DNA of 64,000 nt from Tepidiforma sp. (GCF_026003995.1 NZ_BPIG01000003.1:124001-188000), one strand, 5' to 3'. Shown: positions 1 to 10,688, counted from the stretch's first letter. Translations and numbers: made by a program. Notes: generated by a model not told the origin, from the letters alone.

Positions 1-2268
1 AACTCCCGGCCGAGCAGGTGTTCGACGCCTGGCCGCCGGCGGGGCCGGTCGTGCACGTCATCGAGGACCTGCAGGAGGCGCCGCGGCTGACCGCGACCTC
101 CGAAGCGGCGCGGGCGGCGGGGATTCGGTCGAGCATGCGGGTGGCGATCGTCTGCGGTGACGGGGTGTGCGGGGTGGTGACGCTTGGGGCGCGCGAGCCC
201 GGCCGGTTCGGGCGGTTCGACGCCGAACAGCTGGCGGAGGCGGTGCAGCCGCTGGGCCTCGCGATTCGCTACTTCCGCAGCCGGGAGGAGCAGGCGCGGC
301 GCACGGCCCGGCTGGAGGCAACGACGCGCATCCTCGCGCGGCTGAACGCCGGCGGGACGGCGGAGCGGGTGGCGCAGCGGTTCCTCGCGGACTGCCGCGC
401 GCTCTTCGGGGCGGAGTTCGGCATCGTGTTCGCGTTCGAACCGGGGCAGCCGGCCGCGCGCCGGCTCGCGCTCGACAGTTCGCGGCCGCTGCCGATGGAC
501 GCGTTCGCGGAGGAGGTGCCCGTCGGCCGGCTGCGCGGGGCCGCGCTGCAGCACGCGCCGGCGCCCCAGGTGGTCCCCGATGCGCGGGAAGAGACGCCGC
601 TCCACCCGGGACACCGTGCGCTGCTGGAGGCGGGCTTGCTCTCGGTCATCCGGGTGCCGCTGGTGGTGCACGAATCGGTGCGCGGGTCGGTGGCGCTCTG
701 GGCGGAGGGGACCGACCGGTTCACGGCAGAGGATGCGGAGCTGCTGGGGACGCTCGCGCGGCCGCTGGCGCTCGCGCTCGAGAAGGCGTCGGCGCTCGAA
801 TCGCTGGCCGAGAGCGAGCTGAAGTACCGGTCGCTGGTGGCGCAGGCGGAGGAGATGATCCTGACGGTGGATGCGGAGAGCCGGCGCATCCTCGATGCGA
901 ACCCGTTCGCGGCGCGGGTGCTCGGCTACGCGCAGCGCGAGCTGCACGGGCTGCGGCTCGACGACATTTCGATGGCCGACGAGGCGGAGCTGGCCTCGTT
1001 CATGGCGCGCATCCACGCCGACGGCGAAGTGCACCTCGCGGACGTGCGCTACCGGAAGCGGGACGGTTCGCCGCTGGACGTCGAGGTGGTCGCCTCGCTG
1101 GTGGCGTACGGCGGGCGCGAGGCGGTGCTCGTGCTGGCGCGCGACGTCTCGGAGCGGAAGGCGCTCATGGCCCAGCTGATGCAGAGCCAGAAGATGGAGT
1201 CGCTCGGGACGATGGCAGGCGCCGTCGCGCACGACTTCAACAACCTGCTGACGACGATCCTCGGGTTCGCGGGCCTGCTGAAGCGGTCGCGCAACCTCGA
1301 CTGCCGACGAGCGCGAGAACGTCGCGCTCATCGAAGAAGCGGCGCGCAAGGCGGCGGACCTGACCGGGCGGCTGCTGGCGTTCGCGCGGGGCGGGCTCGT
1401 GCGGTTCGGGCAGGTCGATTTGCGGACGGTGGTCGAAGACACGCTGCAGCTGCTGGCGCCGGCGCTCCATTCGCGCATCGCGGTGACGGTGTCGCTGCCG
1501 GACGAGCCGCTCTACGTCGAAGGCGACGCCGGCCAGCTGCAGCAGGCGCTCACGAACATCGTGCTGAACGCGCGCGACGTGATGCCCGAGGGCGGCCGCA
1601 TCGCCATCCGGGCGGGCGCGACGGGGCCGCTGGCGTGGGTGGAGGTGGCGGACACCGGCCCGGGGATGACGGACGACGTGCGGATGCGGATTTTCGAGCC
1701 GTTCTACACGACGAAGCCGCCCGGCTCGGGCACCGGCCTCGGCATGGCGATTACGTACGGCATCGTGCAGGGGCACCACGGCGACATCACGGTCGACAGC
1801 GAACCTGGCCGCGGCACGACGTTCACGCTCAGCTTCCCGCTGCGGCCCGCGGCCGGCGACGGCCGGCACGACGCCTTCAGCGCGGGCGAGGGGAACCTCA
1901 TCCTCGTGGTGGACGACGACCCGATGGTGCGCCGGGCGCTGGCGGCGACGCTCGGCGACCTGGGCTACAACGTGGTCGAGGCGCCGGGCGGCGCGACGGC
2001 GGTGGAGATCGTGCGGGCGCGGCCGGAGCGGTTCGCCGCCGTGATGCTGGACCTGGTGATGCCGGGGATGACCGGCTCGGAGACGTTCCGGGCGCTGACG
2101 GAGATTCGCCCGGACCTGCCGGTCATCGTCTGCACGGGCTACGCGGCGGATTCGCACATCGATACGGACGTGAAGCGGCGGATTGCCGGGCTCGTGCAGA
2201 AGCCGTTCACGGCGGAGCGGCTGGCGCGGGCGCTGGAAGCGGCCGGGGCGCGGCCGCCGCGGAAGTAA
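1..2268 (+). CDS. Hybrid sensor histidine kinase (GAF-GAF-PAS-HisKA-HATPase-REC), 5' partial, frameshifted
   Basis: This is a cytoplasmic two-component sensor kinase with its own C-terminal receiver. The frame is open to the window edge, so the true start may lie upstream. In order I see two GAF-like regions, a PAS domain (near base 820-1150), a phospho-acceptor box containing AHDFNNLL (near 1230), an ATPase domain (N box near 1555, DTGPGM near 1660, GTGLGM near 1730) and a receiver with acceptor Asp in MLDLVMPGM (near 2045). The reading frame changes between about 1296 and 1303: the first part reads in frame 3, then continues as TADERENV in frame 1. No domain is lost, so a single-base indel, probably a sequence error, is the simplest explanation. 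The input signal cannot be told from sequence. Confidence 0.85.
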
Positions 2269-2305
2269 GCAAGGGCGAACGTCTCAGCACTCAGCACAAC
2301 GAAAA

Positions 2306-2327
2306 GGGCCCCGCCGGAGCGGGGCCC
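2306..2327. terminator. Bidirectional intrinsic terminator
   Basis: A 9-bp perfect stem, GGGCCCCGC with GCGGGGCCC, closes a CGGA loop. It is flanked by AAAA on the left and TTCGG on the right. It sits between the convergent histidine kinase and surface-protein genes, so it can stop both. Confidence 0.75.
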
Positions 2328-2352
2328 TTCGGTTCACCGCGGAGGGTGAGGG

Positions 2353-2938
2353 TTAGCGGGCGCGGCGGGCGACAGCCACACCGCTGACGCCGAAGGCGAG
2401 GATGCCCAGGCCGGCGATGGCGAGGAGCCAGCTGGCCGAGGCGCCGCCCTCGGTGGTCACCGTGTTGCCGGTGGCCGGCGGCCTTGCCGTCGGCGAGGGC
2501 GACGCGGTGGGCGTCGGCGTCGTGTAGCTGAGGTTCAGCTCGTTGAGCTGGTAGTTCTTCCACGAGCCGGTCTCAGCGGCCTTCTTGCCGCCGATGTAGA
2601 AGGTGACGACCGCGCCATCGACGCCGCAGTTCGGAGTTCGCGCCCGGGTCGAGCGCCGGCACATCGAGGACGTACCGGGACTGCCCGCCCTGGGTGAACA
2701 CCTGCGTGACGCCGCAGGCAGCGTTGCCGATGCGCGCTTCGATGACCGTGCCGGCGGGAGCCGGCTGGCCGTCGATGGTGACCGTCCCGGCGAACCGGGC
2801 CGGCGGATTCGGCGGCGACTCCGCGGAGACGGTGGAGGCACCGAGGGTGCCGGCCGCCGCGAAGAGCGCGATGCCGAGGACTGCGGCCAGCCATCCGCCA
2901 GCGAGCACCTTGAGAACTTTCGTCATGGTTTGCTCCAT
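2353..2938 (-). CDS. Small secreted cell-surface protein with sortase-like C-terminal anchor, frameshifted
   Basis: The N-terminus from ATG 2938 is a signal peptide with a long hydrophobic stretch ending near SAES. It is followed by a beta-sandwich-like segment (FAGTVTIDGQPAPAGTVIEA) typical of carboxypeptidase-regulatory or transthyretin-like folds. The C-terminus has a Thr/Pro linker, a PPATG motif, a hydrophobic helix and a basic tail (ARRAR), which resembles an LPXTG sorting signal with a substituted first residue. Frame changes near 2627-2640, between GANSE and CGVDGAVV. It is probably exported and wall- or membrane-anchored. It lies just downstream of the large surface protein on the same strand. 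Function is unknown. Confidence 0.7.
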
Positions 2939-3025
2939 TCCTGTCTGTACGACCGTTTCAACCGGACCGGGCCCCGGGGACCGGCCCGCCCGCGCGGGGC
3001 AGGCCGGCCGCCGGGAGTGCCGGTG

Positions 3026-6000
3026 CTAGTCGACGTTGGTCGCGATAGTCCAGGTGACGGACGACGGACCGGTGATGGCGATCCAGTAGGCCTCGCCAGT
3101 CTTGAGGGCGGTCAGGTCGTTCGCGCCGGGCACATTCACGCCCGCCGGGAAGAACCCGAGCCACTTCTGGCCCGCAGCATCCCAGCCGTAGATGGCCGTG
3201 ACGCTGGCGGAGATGTCGTTGCCGGCATCGTTCTTGCCGGTGCCCTTGATGGCATCCATCACCGGGATGTCGTTGGCGCCAGCCCAGGTGATGAGGCTCC
3301 AGCGGAAGGTGAGCGTGTAGCTCGTGGTGGTCGAGAGGTCGATGACCCGGTCGAAGCCGATGTTGCCCTCGTCATCCTTCGCGATCGCGAGGACGTTGAC
3401 GATGCCGAGGAGGCTGTTCGAGACCTTGATCCAGGCCTGGCACTCATCGGTCTGGCCCTGGGCCGCGAGCGGGCTGAGCGGGAACTCCTTGATGCCGGTG
3501 ACGGCCGGGTCGTTCGCCGCGACGGAGAAGGTGGTCACGCCGGTGGCGAAGCGCTTGCCATCGTTGATGGTGCCGCCGCCGGACTGGGCGATGATGATGC
3601 CCTCACCGCTGTCGATCAGGAAGTCGACGTTCTCGTCCGGGTCGCCGTTGTAGCGGGCGCCGAGCGAGCTGAAGTCGGTGGCGTCATCCGCGCTGGTCAG
3701 GACTGCGTGGAGGCTGACCGCGCCGGACGGCACGGAGCAGAACCCATCGCGGTCGAGCGCGTGGAAGACGACGTAGACTTGAACTGGTCGGTCTCGCCCG
3801 TCATCGATCGGTGACGTCCTTGTAGCCGCCCCAGGTCCAGTCGACCGTGACGGCGTTGGAGCGCGACCGGGAAGTGCTTGCCGCGGAAGTCCGGGTAGTC
3901 GGCGGTGGCGGTGATGGTGCCCTTGCCGACCTTGTCGCCGGGCTTGCAGTGCTTGCCGCCGGCGAGCGCGTTGGTCGCGCAGGCCGGAGAGGTCGGTCTT
4001 GAAGTCGCCGTTGGCGGCAACCATGAACTCGCCGTGGTTGTCGCTGTAGACGACCAGGTCGCGGGCGATGGTGTTGTCGCCGTAGGCCGCGCGGATGATG
4101 CCGAGCTCGGCAATGTCGGTGCTGCTCAGCGCCTCACCGATGCCCGCGCTGTTGGCGCCGATGCGGACCGGCTCCCAGAACTGGTACGGGCCCATGGCGG
4201 AGCCGACGGTGCCGAAGCTGTCCCAGAGGTAGCCGCCGCCGGCCGCCACCGCGGAGATGAACGGCGACTCGGGGATCTCCGTCCAGTAGTACGGGTTCGG
4301 GTAGACCTGGGTGCCCAGCGCCGCCACGGTCGGCGTGTTCGGCGTGCCGAGGTAGTACACCTCGTCCTTCAGGACCTCCTTGATGAAGCCGGTGCCGCGG
4401 AGCGCGACGCTCACCAGGGCCGGCGGCATCGGGGCGTCCCACCAGTCGACGTCGAAGTCGCGCCAGGCGGTGTCGCGCACGACCGGGGCGTTGGGGACGA
4501 TGACCGGCGAGGCTGGTCGGCGCGGTGGTGCCGAAGCCGTCCTGGCTGAGGCCGACGATGTCGAGCGCGCTGTACGGGCCGATGAACGGCGTGCCGGACT
4601 GCTCGTAGATGAGCGTGCCGGCGGCGGGGGCCGTCGCGAACGTCGGATTGATCGACGAGCGAGGTGCCCGTGCACGAGACCACGCTCCGCGACGGCAGGT
4701 TGAGCGGCGACCCGAAGTAGATCGTATCGCCAGCCTGCAGCGAGGCGCAGGTCGTGACCTTGATCGGCGACGTGGCCGAGCCGACACCCGTGTTGCCCGC
4801 CGCGACCGCTGCGACGACGTTGTACGCGAGGCCGCTGTTCGAGGCGAGCGCCAGGCCGAGGACGTTGTTCGGCGCGATCATGATGTCGTAGTACGGCCGG
4901 AACTGCTCCGCGGTGCCGTACGCCTCTTCGCCGTCGGGACCGCCCGCGAGGAGCGGCCAGTCGTTCGGCATGACCCAGCGGTTGGCCGGGAGGACGTTGA
5001 GCGGGTTGCTCGTATCGGCCGGGCGGCCGGACGGGTTGCTGTTGGTGAACCAGCCGGAGACGCGGCCGCGGACGAGGAGGTCCTTCGAGACGTTCCACTC
5101 GGCGGCGCCGTCGGCGTCATCCTTCGAGGCGTCCCACGGGTTGCCGGGGGCCCAGTCGGGCAGCGACGAGCCGTTGTGGGTCGGCTTCGAGACCTGCGTG
5201 ACCAGCGAGAGGTTCACGCGCTCGATCTTCATGTAGTAGACGACGAAGGCGACCTTCGAGGCCGGTTCGCCGTTGATGAACGCCTCGATGTCGACCTGGC
5301 CCTGGTCCTCCGACTCGAAGACGGCGACCGAGGTGCAGCCCGGGTAGGGGAAGCCTTCGACGGTGGTGCTGCGGCCGCCCTCCGAGGTGAAGTTAGCGGT
5401 TGCCTCGTCGCTGCCGTTGATGGCGGTCACCGTGCCGCCGGGGATGAAGTTGCCGGGGCCGGAGCCTTTGATGTAGCGAACGGTCTGGGCGCCCTCGGCT
5501 TCTGCCGGGCAGCTAATTTGCTCGTCGTTCCCGAGGCTGCCGGGATTGAGCGCCCAGTTGTGCTCGAGGACGACGCGCTGGCCGGCCCAGGCGAGGAAGA
5601 CGTGCTTCGCCGGGATCTGGGCGGTGAACTCGAACCGGACGATCTGGGTCACCGTGGTCGGCGTGCCGGAGCCGAGGGCGCCGGGCTCGGAGCCGGTGAT
5701 GGTGACCGTCGCGCGTGCTGCCCGGGGCGCAGCCGTTCGGGTGAAGGTGACGTTCGGCTGGCTGCCGACCTGGTGTGTTGCTGCCGTGGGCGCGGGTGTG
5801 GCAGCGTCGTGGTGCCGCTGGCGTGCCGCGGAGCGAGCCGCAGCTGCCGGTCCGAGGCTGACGGTCCAGATGACGCCCGCGAGCGGCATCGGGCCTTCCT
5901 TCTGGCCGGCCGAGTTGGTGTGGCTGCCGCGGAAGGAGTCGGTGATGGTGACCGACGCTGCCCTGGTACTGGCCGGTCACCGGGTTCAGCACGAGCGGCA

Positions 6001-7414
6001 GGGTGCGGGTGATGACCGGGGCGGTCTCGCTGTTGCCGGAGGCCGAGCCGGTGGCGCCGCCGCTGAGCGTGACGCTGGCTGTCCTCGAGGCGGTTCCACT
6101 CCTTCACGAGGCCCTGCCCGTTGTTGCCGAGGATCGCCTGGCCGTTGACGAGCAGGCTGATCGTCTGGTCGCCGGCGTCGAGCGAGCGCCAGGTGATGCA
6201 GGTCGCCGGCTGGCCGCCGATGGTCTGCGTGCCGATGACGACATCGGTGAAGGTCGGGTCGGTGTCCGTCGTGGAGCTGTAACCGCCGCCGTTGGTGACG
6301 ACGATGTTCGCGAGCGTGAGGCCGGGGACCGTGACGCCGGTGAGGCCGGAGCCGGTGCCGGTGACGACGCAGACCGTGTGCCGCGAGCCGCGGACGTTGT
6401 TGTTGACCTCGGACTGGGTGATGACGCTGCCGTCATCGGCGAGGTGGACGAGGTAGGCGCCGTTCTGGTTCAGCGTGGAGCTGGCGGGCCCGAAGCTTCC
6501 GCCCAAGCCGCCGATCGTCCAGCTGCCGCTCACCGTGTTGGTGTAGGCAGCCCCATTAAAGTCGGCCGGAATGGTCGCCGTGAGGATGATGGTGGCCGAC
6601 TGCCCGGCGTTGACGACGCCGTTGTTGCAGGTGAGCGTTGCCGGGCCGGTAATCGGAGTTGAAAGCGGAACCGTTGGGGTGCAGGTCGGGTTGGTCGCCC
6701 AGTTGTTGAAGGCGACCGCCGTCACGGTGACGCCCGCCGGGATGTTGTCCGTGAGGGTGTTGATGGTGGCGTTGTCGCTGCCGCCGTTCGCCGTGTTGTT
6801 GACCGTGATCGTCCAGGTGGCGGTGCCGCCGGCCGGGCCGAGCGAGGCCGGGCTCACCGTCTTGCTGAGCTCGGGCGCGACGACCTGGTTGAGGGCGGTC
6901 GTGCTGTTGGTCCCGACGGTCTGCGCCGTCTGCGAGGCGTCGATGTCGTCGACGGTCGCCGTGACCGCGCCCGGGGCCACGTCGCCGTTGACGGTCGCCT
7001 GGAAGGCGGTCGAGAAGGTGCCGGCCGCGGTCGCGGTGCTGTAGACGCAGGTGACCGACGACCCGTGCCGGAGCAGGAGGGAGTGCCGCCGGCGACCTGG
7101 TTGACGGTCCCGTAAAGCTGACCGACGCCGGGCCGCTAATCGTGACGGTCAGCGGCGGCTGGAGCGTGCTGTCCGGCGCCGGTCTTGTTGACGCAGTACC
7201 AGACGGTCTGCGAGCCGGTGAACGGCGTCGTGACCGTGCCGGTGCAGTTGTTGTTCGCGAACGGGCCGGTGATGGTGTAGCTGCCGGGCGTAACCGTGGC
7301 GTCGGCGTGCCTGCCACCGGGAGCCCAGGGCTGCCGCGACGGCGAAGGCGGCGAGGAGCGCGATGAGCCACGCCACCGCTTGCCGCCGACGGTCTGAGCA
7401 AGTTCCTTACTCAA
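3026..7414 (-). CDS. Large secreted DUF11-type surface protein, many frameshifts as read
   Basis: One reading of about 1460 codons runs through all three minus frames. It starts at ATG 7414 (MSKELAQTVGGKR), followed by a signal helix (WLIALLAAFAVAAALG). It then has DUF11-like repeats (for example LSKTVSPASLGPAGGTATWT), a long central region, and a C-terminus ending GEAYWIAITGPSSVTWT. I can place frame changes near 7376, 7305, 7175, 7105, 7075, 6075, 5960, 4660, 4510, 3985, 3860, 3812 and 3783. Between changes the protein reads sensibly with no stops. No C-terminal anchor is visible. It is probably an adhesin, sheath or S-layer-like protein. Whether it is a decaying gene or a badly read one cannot be settled here; dense indels without stop codons favour read error. 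Confidence 0.7.
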
Positions 7415-8126
7415 ATTCTGTTACCTCTCCAGTCATGTGAGTCGTTTCGTTGCGTTTCCCCGGTTCCGCGATGGTGCGGGGTGCCGGGTTGGCGGAGCGA
7501 AACGCTCCTGGCTGCTGGTTGGGGCCGTGCTGGCCCCGCTTGCTAGGGTTGCTGGGGGCGGCTGGCTCCCGCTGGGGGAGCGGGCAGCTGCCCTGTTCCG
7601 GATGCGCCCGGACTGCGGGCGTTCGTGCAGTGGCGGCCGCCGGTGCGCGGCCCGGTGTGCTGGCGAGGTCGCCCGCTCGTCTGCCGCGCCTGGCCTGGCG
7701 CTGGCCGTGGGCGGATCCGGGCATTCCCTCTGGTTCGAAACGGTGTTTGGGCTGTTCGTTGGTGCGCGCCTGGCTGCCACACGGCCGCTGTCACGGCAGG
7801 GCCGGCGCCGGGCTGCCGGCTGCGCTCAGCGAATCCCTCCTTTCGTTCGAGTGTGTATCCCTGCCGCGCCGGCTGCCGGGAGGGCAGGCCGTGCGCTGGA
7901 GGCGAAGGTGGTGTCCGCCGGGCGGCCGGGGGCCGGGGCGAACGCGACGACGCGCCGCGGGTGGGCCCCTCGGCGCGGGTAAAGTCTTGCGAAAGGTACT
8001 GACCGCTGGTGCAAGGGTCAATCCTTTCGTGGTGCGCGGGAAACGCGCGGGGTACGGCGAGCACGGGGGGTGCTCTCCGTCCGGCGGTTGTAACGCGCGA
8101 GGGAAGGGCGGGGTTAACGGGGGGAT
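7415..8126. other. Gene-free region upstream of the surface-protein locus
   Basis: About 700 bases hold no convincing gene: the open frames here are Arg/Pro/Gly-rich GC artefacts with no family resemblance. On the minus strand near 8002-8031 there is a weak promoter-like pair, TTGACC and TACCTT, spaced 17 nt. This could drive the large surface gene through a leader of more than 500 nt. Nothing else is recognisable. Confidence 0.4.
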
Positions 8127-8308
8127 GTCGGCGGCTGGCGCCGCCGACGCGGGATGGCTCGCCTTCGGCGTCGCCGCGGGATGCCGGCGCCCTGCGCCGG
8201 CGCTGGTTGGGGAAAGGACGGGGGAGGTCGGCGGCTGGCGCCGCCGACGCGGGATGGCTCGCCTTCGGCGTCGCCGCGGGATGCCGGCGCCCTGCGCCGG
8301 CGCTGGTT
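8127..8308 (+). repeat. Two direct copies of an 82-bp structured repeat, 100-bp period (repeat family 2)
   Basis: Copies at 8127-8208 and 8227-8308 are essentially identical. Each contains GTCGGCGGC paired with GCCGCCGAC, the phrase GCGGGATGGC, a second GCGGGATGCC, and a terminal hairpin GCCGGCGC-CCT-GCGCCGGC. A related inverted copy lies at 8763-8840 and another direct relative at 46982-47056. It is non-coding. Confidence 0.8.
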
Positions 8309-8328
8309 TGGACGTTCGAGGTTCGACG

Positions 8329-8745
8329 TCAGGTCGCCGGGGGAGCGCGGCGGGTAGTGCGGGGCTTTTGGGGAGAGGCTGGGGCGGGCTGTGCGCGCAG
8401 GGCGTCGTGGAGGGCGGCGAGTTTTGCGCTGAGGCGGTGGATGCGGGCTTCGAAGGCCCGGTGTTCGGAGGGTTCGAGGACGCCGATGCGAGCGCAGAGG
8501 AGCAGCCAGTAATCGAGTTCGTACAGGGAGCCGCGGCTGATGGCGACGAAGTGGGCGAAATCGGAACGGCTGCGCCGGCCGCGGCCCTCGGCGAGGTTGG
8601 CGGGCACAGAGGTGGCGGCGCGCGCCAGCTGGTCGCGGATGAACGGGCGACGGTCGAGGGCCCGCCGCTCTGTGACGGTCAGCACATCGAGGGCGAGTTC
8701 GTGGGCCTGCTGCCACGTCTCGAGGCCGCGGTACGGGAGCTGCAC
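8329..8745 (-). CDS. Four-helix-bundle protein, S23/IVS family (TIGR02436-like)
   Basis: A 138-aa protein whose opening (LPYRGLETWQQAHELALDV) and middle (QLARAATSVPANLAEGRGRRS) match the four-helix-bundle family first found in 23S rRNA intervening sequences. Avd proteins of diversity-generating retroelements are relatives. Members are small helical proteins thought to bind nucleic acid. The start is GTG 8745, chosen because the family begins here and a -10-like TAGCAT lies 6 nt upstream, implying a leaderless mRNA. The gene is bracketed by family-2 repeats: two copies beyond its 3' end and an inverted copy beyond its 5' end. A paralogue lies at 10882-11268. The cellular role is unknown. Confidence 0.8.
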   Translation of the reverse strand: MQLPYRGLETWQQAHELALDVLTVTERRALDRRPFIRDQLARAATSVPANLAEGRGRRSRSDFAHFVAISRGSLYELDYWLLLCARIGVLEPSEHRAFEARIHRLSAKLAALHDALRAQPAPASPQKPRTTRRAPPAT

Positions 8746-8751
8746 CGCGCG

Positions 8752-8757
8752 ATGCTA
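8752..8757 (-). promoter_or_regulatory. -10-like element of a leaderless promoter
   Basis: TAGCAT on the minus strand ends 6 nt before GTG 8745. With normal spacing, transcription would begin at the start codon. No -35 is evident. Confidence 0.4.
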
Positions 8758-8762
8758 CCGGG

Positions 8763-8840
8763 CGCCGATGGCGCCTGCCAGCACGCCGCCGCGCACGCGG
8801 CGGCAGCCACCGGCAACGCCGACGGCGAGCCATCCCGCCG
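8763..8840 (-). repeat. Inverted, diverged copy of repeat family 2
   Basis: Read on the minus strand it contains GCGGGATGGCTCGCC, then GTCGGCGTTGCCG and a terminal GC-rich hairpin, the same order as the 8127 copies. With them it brackets the S23-type gene in inverted orientation. Confidence 0.6.
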
Positions 8841-8865
8841 GGGGGCGGGGCAGGGCGGGGCCGGG

Positions 8866-9972
8866 CTAGCCCACGATTTCGAGGCGGGCGGAGCCGCGGG
8901 CCGGGATGCCTTCGCAGGCGGGCTGGACGCGGCCGTTTTCGCGGCTGGCGGTATCGAGGGCGGCCCATTCGGGGACGGTGAAGGTCCAGCTGACGCGGCC
9001 GCCGGGGCCGGTGGGGGTGGGGCCGCCGCGCGCGAGTTCGTTGAGGGCGACGTCGTAGGCGGTGTAGCTGCAGCGGATGCCGGCGGGGCCGGGGACAGGC
9101 GTGCCGCCCGGGCCGGGGGGTTCCTGGACGATGATGGTGACGGTGACCTGCTGGCCGCGGCTGACGCGGATGGGGTCGACGTGGATGAGGAGTTCGAGCG
9201 CGGGGCCGGGGGTCGGCGTGGGGGTGGGGCCGAAGGGCTGGGCGGGGTCGCAGTCGGCGCTCCCCGCGAGGGCGAAGCTGAGGACGGGGGCGAGTTCGAT
9301 GCCGGTGGGCGCACCGTCGGTGCCGGAGGGGCGTGGTTGGCCCCAGGCCGGGATGCCGGCGAGCGTCGCGCGGCCGCCGAGAGGGCGCCACTGGCTGGCG
9401 GTGGGGACGCCGCAGGCCTGGAGGAAGGCGACGCGCGCGGCTTCCATGGCTGCGCGGTCGGCCGGGCTGGCGCCGCTCGCGCACTCGGGCGAGGGGAAGC
9501 TGGCGCGGAGGAGGGGGCCATCGGGACTGGTGGAGATGAGGAGTTCGACGCCGCCGCCGGGGGTGCGGATGGCGGCGCGCAGCCAGGCGTCGAGGGCGAC
9601 GGCCCGGGCTTCGGCGCCGGGCTGGCGGGGGCTGGCGGCGGTGAGGCCGGCGGGCCGGTCGAGGGCGAGCAGGCCGCCGACGGAGCCGGCCGCGGGGGTG
9701 CGGTCGACGCCGGCCGCGGCGGGGTCGCTGAGGGTGCGGACGGGGCCGCGGTAGCCGCAGGCGGTGCTGGCCGGGGTGCCGGTCGCCGCGGGGGTGGGGG
9801 TGGCGAAGGTGGAGGTGCCGGCGGCGGAATCGGCGGCGAGCGCGGGGAGGAGGAGGCGGTGGGGGAGCTGGGAGCTGGAAGTCTGGAGCTGGGCGTTGGG
9901 AGCCTGGGCGGCGGCGAGGGTGAGGAGGAGCGCGCCGGCGAGGGCGGGGAGGAGGGCGGCGAGGCGTCGCAT
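8866..9972 (-). CDS. Secreted protein of unknown function, carrying repeat-derived codons
   Basis: A 368-aa protein with an N-terminal signal peptide (MRRLAALLPALAGALLLTLAAA) and then a low-complexity Thr/Pro/Ala linker. A middle region contains scattered Cys and GVELLISTSPDGPLL. The C-terminal beta-rich segment (HVDPIRVSRGQQVTVTIIVQ to TFTVPEW) looks like an extracellular Ig-like or inhibitor-type domain. Residues about 22-37, just after the signal peptide, are encoded by a heptanucleotide-type repeat (see 9863-9908), so repeat DNA has been absorbed into the frame. It is exported; no family is recognised. It is divergent from the gene at 10107. Confidence 0.65.
   Translation of the reverse strand: MRRLAALLPALAGALLLTLAAAQAPNAQLQTSSSQLPHRLLLPALAADSAAGTSTFATPTPAATGTPASTACGYRGPVRTLSDPAAAGVDRTPAAGSVGGLLALDRPAGLTAASPRQPGAEARAVALDAWLRAAIRTPGGGVELLISTSPDGPLLRASFPSPECASGASPADRAAMEAARVAFLQACGVPTASQWRPLGGRATLAGIPAWGQPRPSGTDGAPTGIELAPVLSFALAGSADCDPAQPFGPTPTPTPGPALELLIHVDPIRVSRGQQVTVTIIVQEPPGPGGTPVPGPAGIRCSYTAYDVALNELARGGPTPTGPGGRVSWTFTVPEWAALDTASRENGRVQPACEGIPARGSARLEIVG
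9863..9908 (+). repeat. Heptanucleotide repeat inside a coding region
   Basis: On the plus strand the bases read as imperfect GGGAGCT/GGGAGCC heptads, the same theme as the intergenic arrays. On the minus strand they encode the Gln/Ser/Leu-rich stretch after the signal peptide of the 8866-9972 gene. Confidence 0.6.
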
Positions 9973-10106
9973 GGGTGTCAGTTTCGCCGGGGAAGGGGCG
10001 CTGGGGGAACGGGCGCGCGTAAGGCGCGGGCAAAATTGCGGGGAAAACCGGAAGTTTGGCGGGTTTCGGCGTTCCGCGTTCGGGCCGGGGGGAGGACACT
10101 GGAGGG

Positions 10107-10688
10107 GTGCGCGGGATTGGACTTCGCGAAGTGGTGGCGCTGCTGGCGCTCGTGGTGGTCGGGGTGATTTTCTGGCAGTTCCTGGACCCGGCGGCGAGCG
10201 AAGGGGGCAGCGGCGGGGCGCGGCCGAGCCCGACGGTGCGCCAGGGGCTGCCGGCGCCGGAGCCGACCTCGACGCCTGCGCCGACGCCGACGCCGCTGCC
10301 GCCGCCGCAGGAGCTGGCGCGGCCGGCGCGCTTCCGGGTGGAGTTCTTCGATGACCGGCCGACGAGCGGGCACGTGAAGGTGGCGGACGGCGCGGTGGAC
10401 GGGCTGGCGCTCTCGTACGCGGGGGCGCCGTTCGTGGACCTGGTGGACGACCGCTGGAGCCTGGTTGCGAGCGCGCAGGTCGAGCTGCCGGCGGAGGGGC
10501 GCTACCGGTTCGTGCTCGTGTACCGCGGGGAGCTTTCGGTGCGGGTGGACGGGGAGGAGGTGGCGCGGGCGGCGGGGCCTTCGGAGGCGGGGCGGCTGGA
10601 GGTGGTGTTCGCGCACGCGGCGGGGCCGGCGCAGGTGGAGATCGAGCTGCGGGACCGGGGCGGGGAAGCGGCGGTGAGGTGGGAGTGA
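10107..10688 (+). CDS. Membrane-anchored protein with PA14-like domain
   Basis: About 193 aa from GTG 10107. An N-terminal anchor helix (VVALLALVVVGVIFWQFL) is followed by a Pro/Thr linker. A domain of about 120 residues then follows with FRVEFFDDRPTSG, WSLVASAQVELPAEGRYRF and GELSVRVDGEEVAR. This pattern matches PA14-type carbohydrate-binding folds, in which a small wing domain is acted on by a sugar ligand. I prefer GTG 10107 to the earlier in-frame TTG 10056 because GGAGG precedes it and the helix then starts at residue 6. The gene ends 2 nt before a heptad array that fills the whole gap to the convergent S23-type gene. Confidence 0.65.
   Translation: MRGIGLREVVALLALVVVGVIFWQFLDPAASEGGSGGARPSPTVRQGLPAPEPTSTPAPTPTPLPPPQELARPARFRVEFFDDRPTSGHVKVADGAVDGLALSYAGAPFVDLVDDRWSLVASAQVELPAEGRYRFVLVYRGELSVRVDGEEVARAAGPSEAGRLEVVFAHAAGPAQVEIELRDRGGEAAVRWE

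Noticed and set aside
7437-8064. Open frames on both strands in the 7.4-8.1 kb gap
   Set aside because: They are Arg/Pro/Gly-rich, mutually overlapping and without motif or ribosome-binding site; expected by chance at this GC content.
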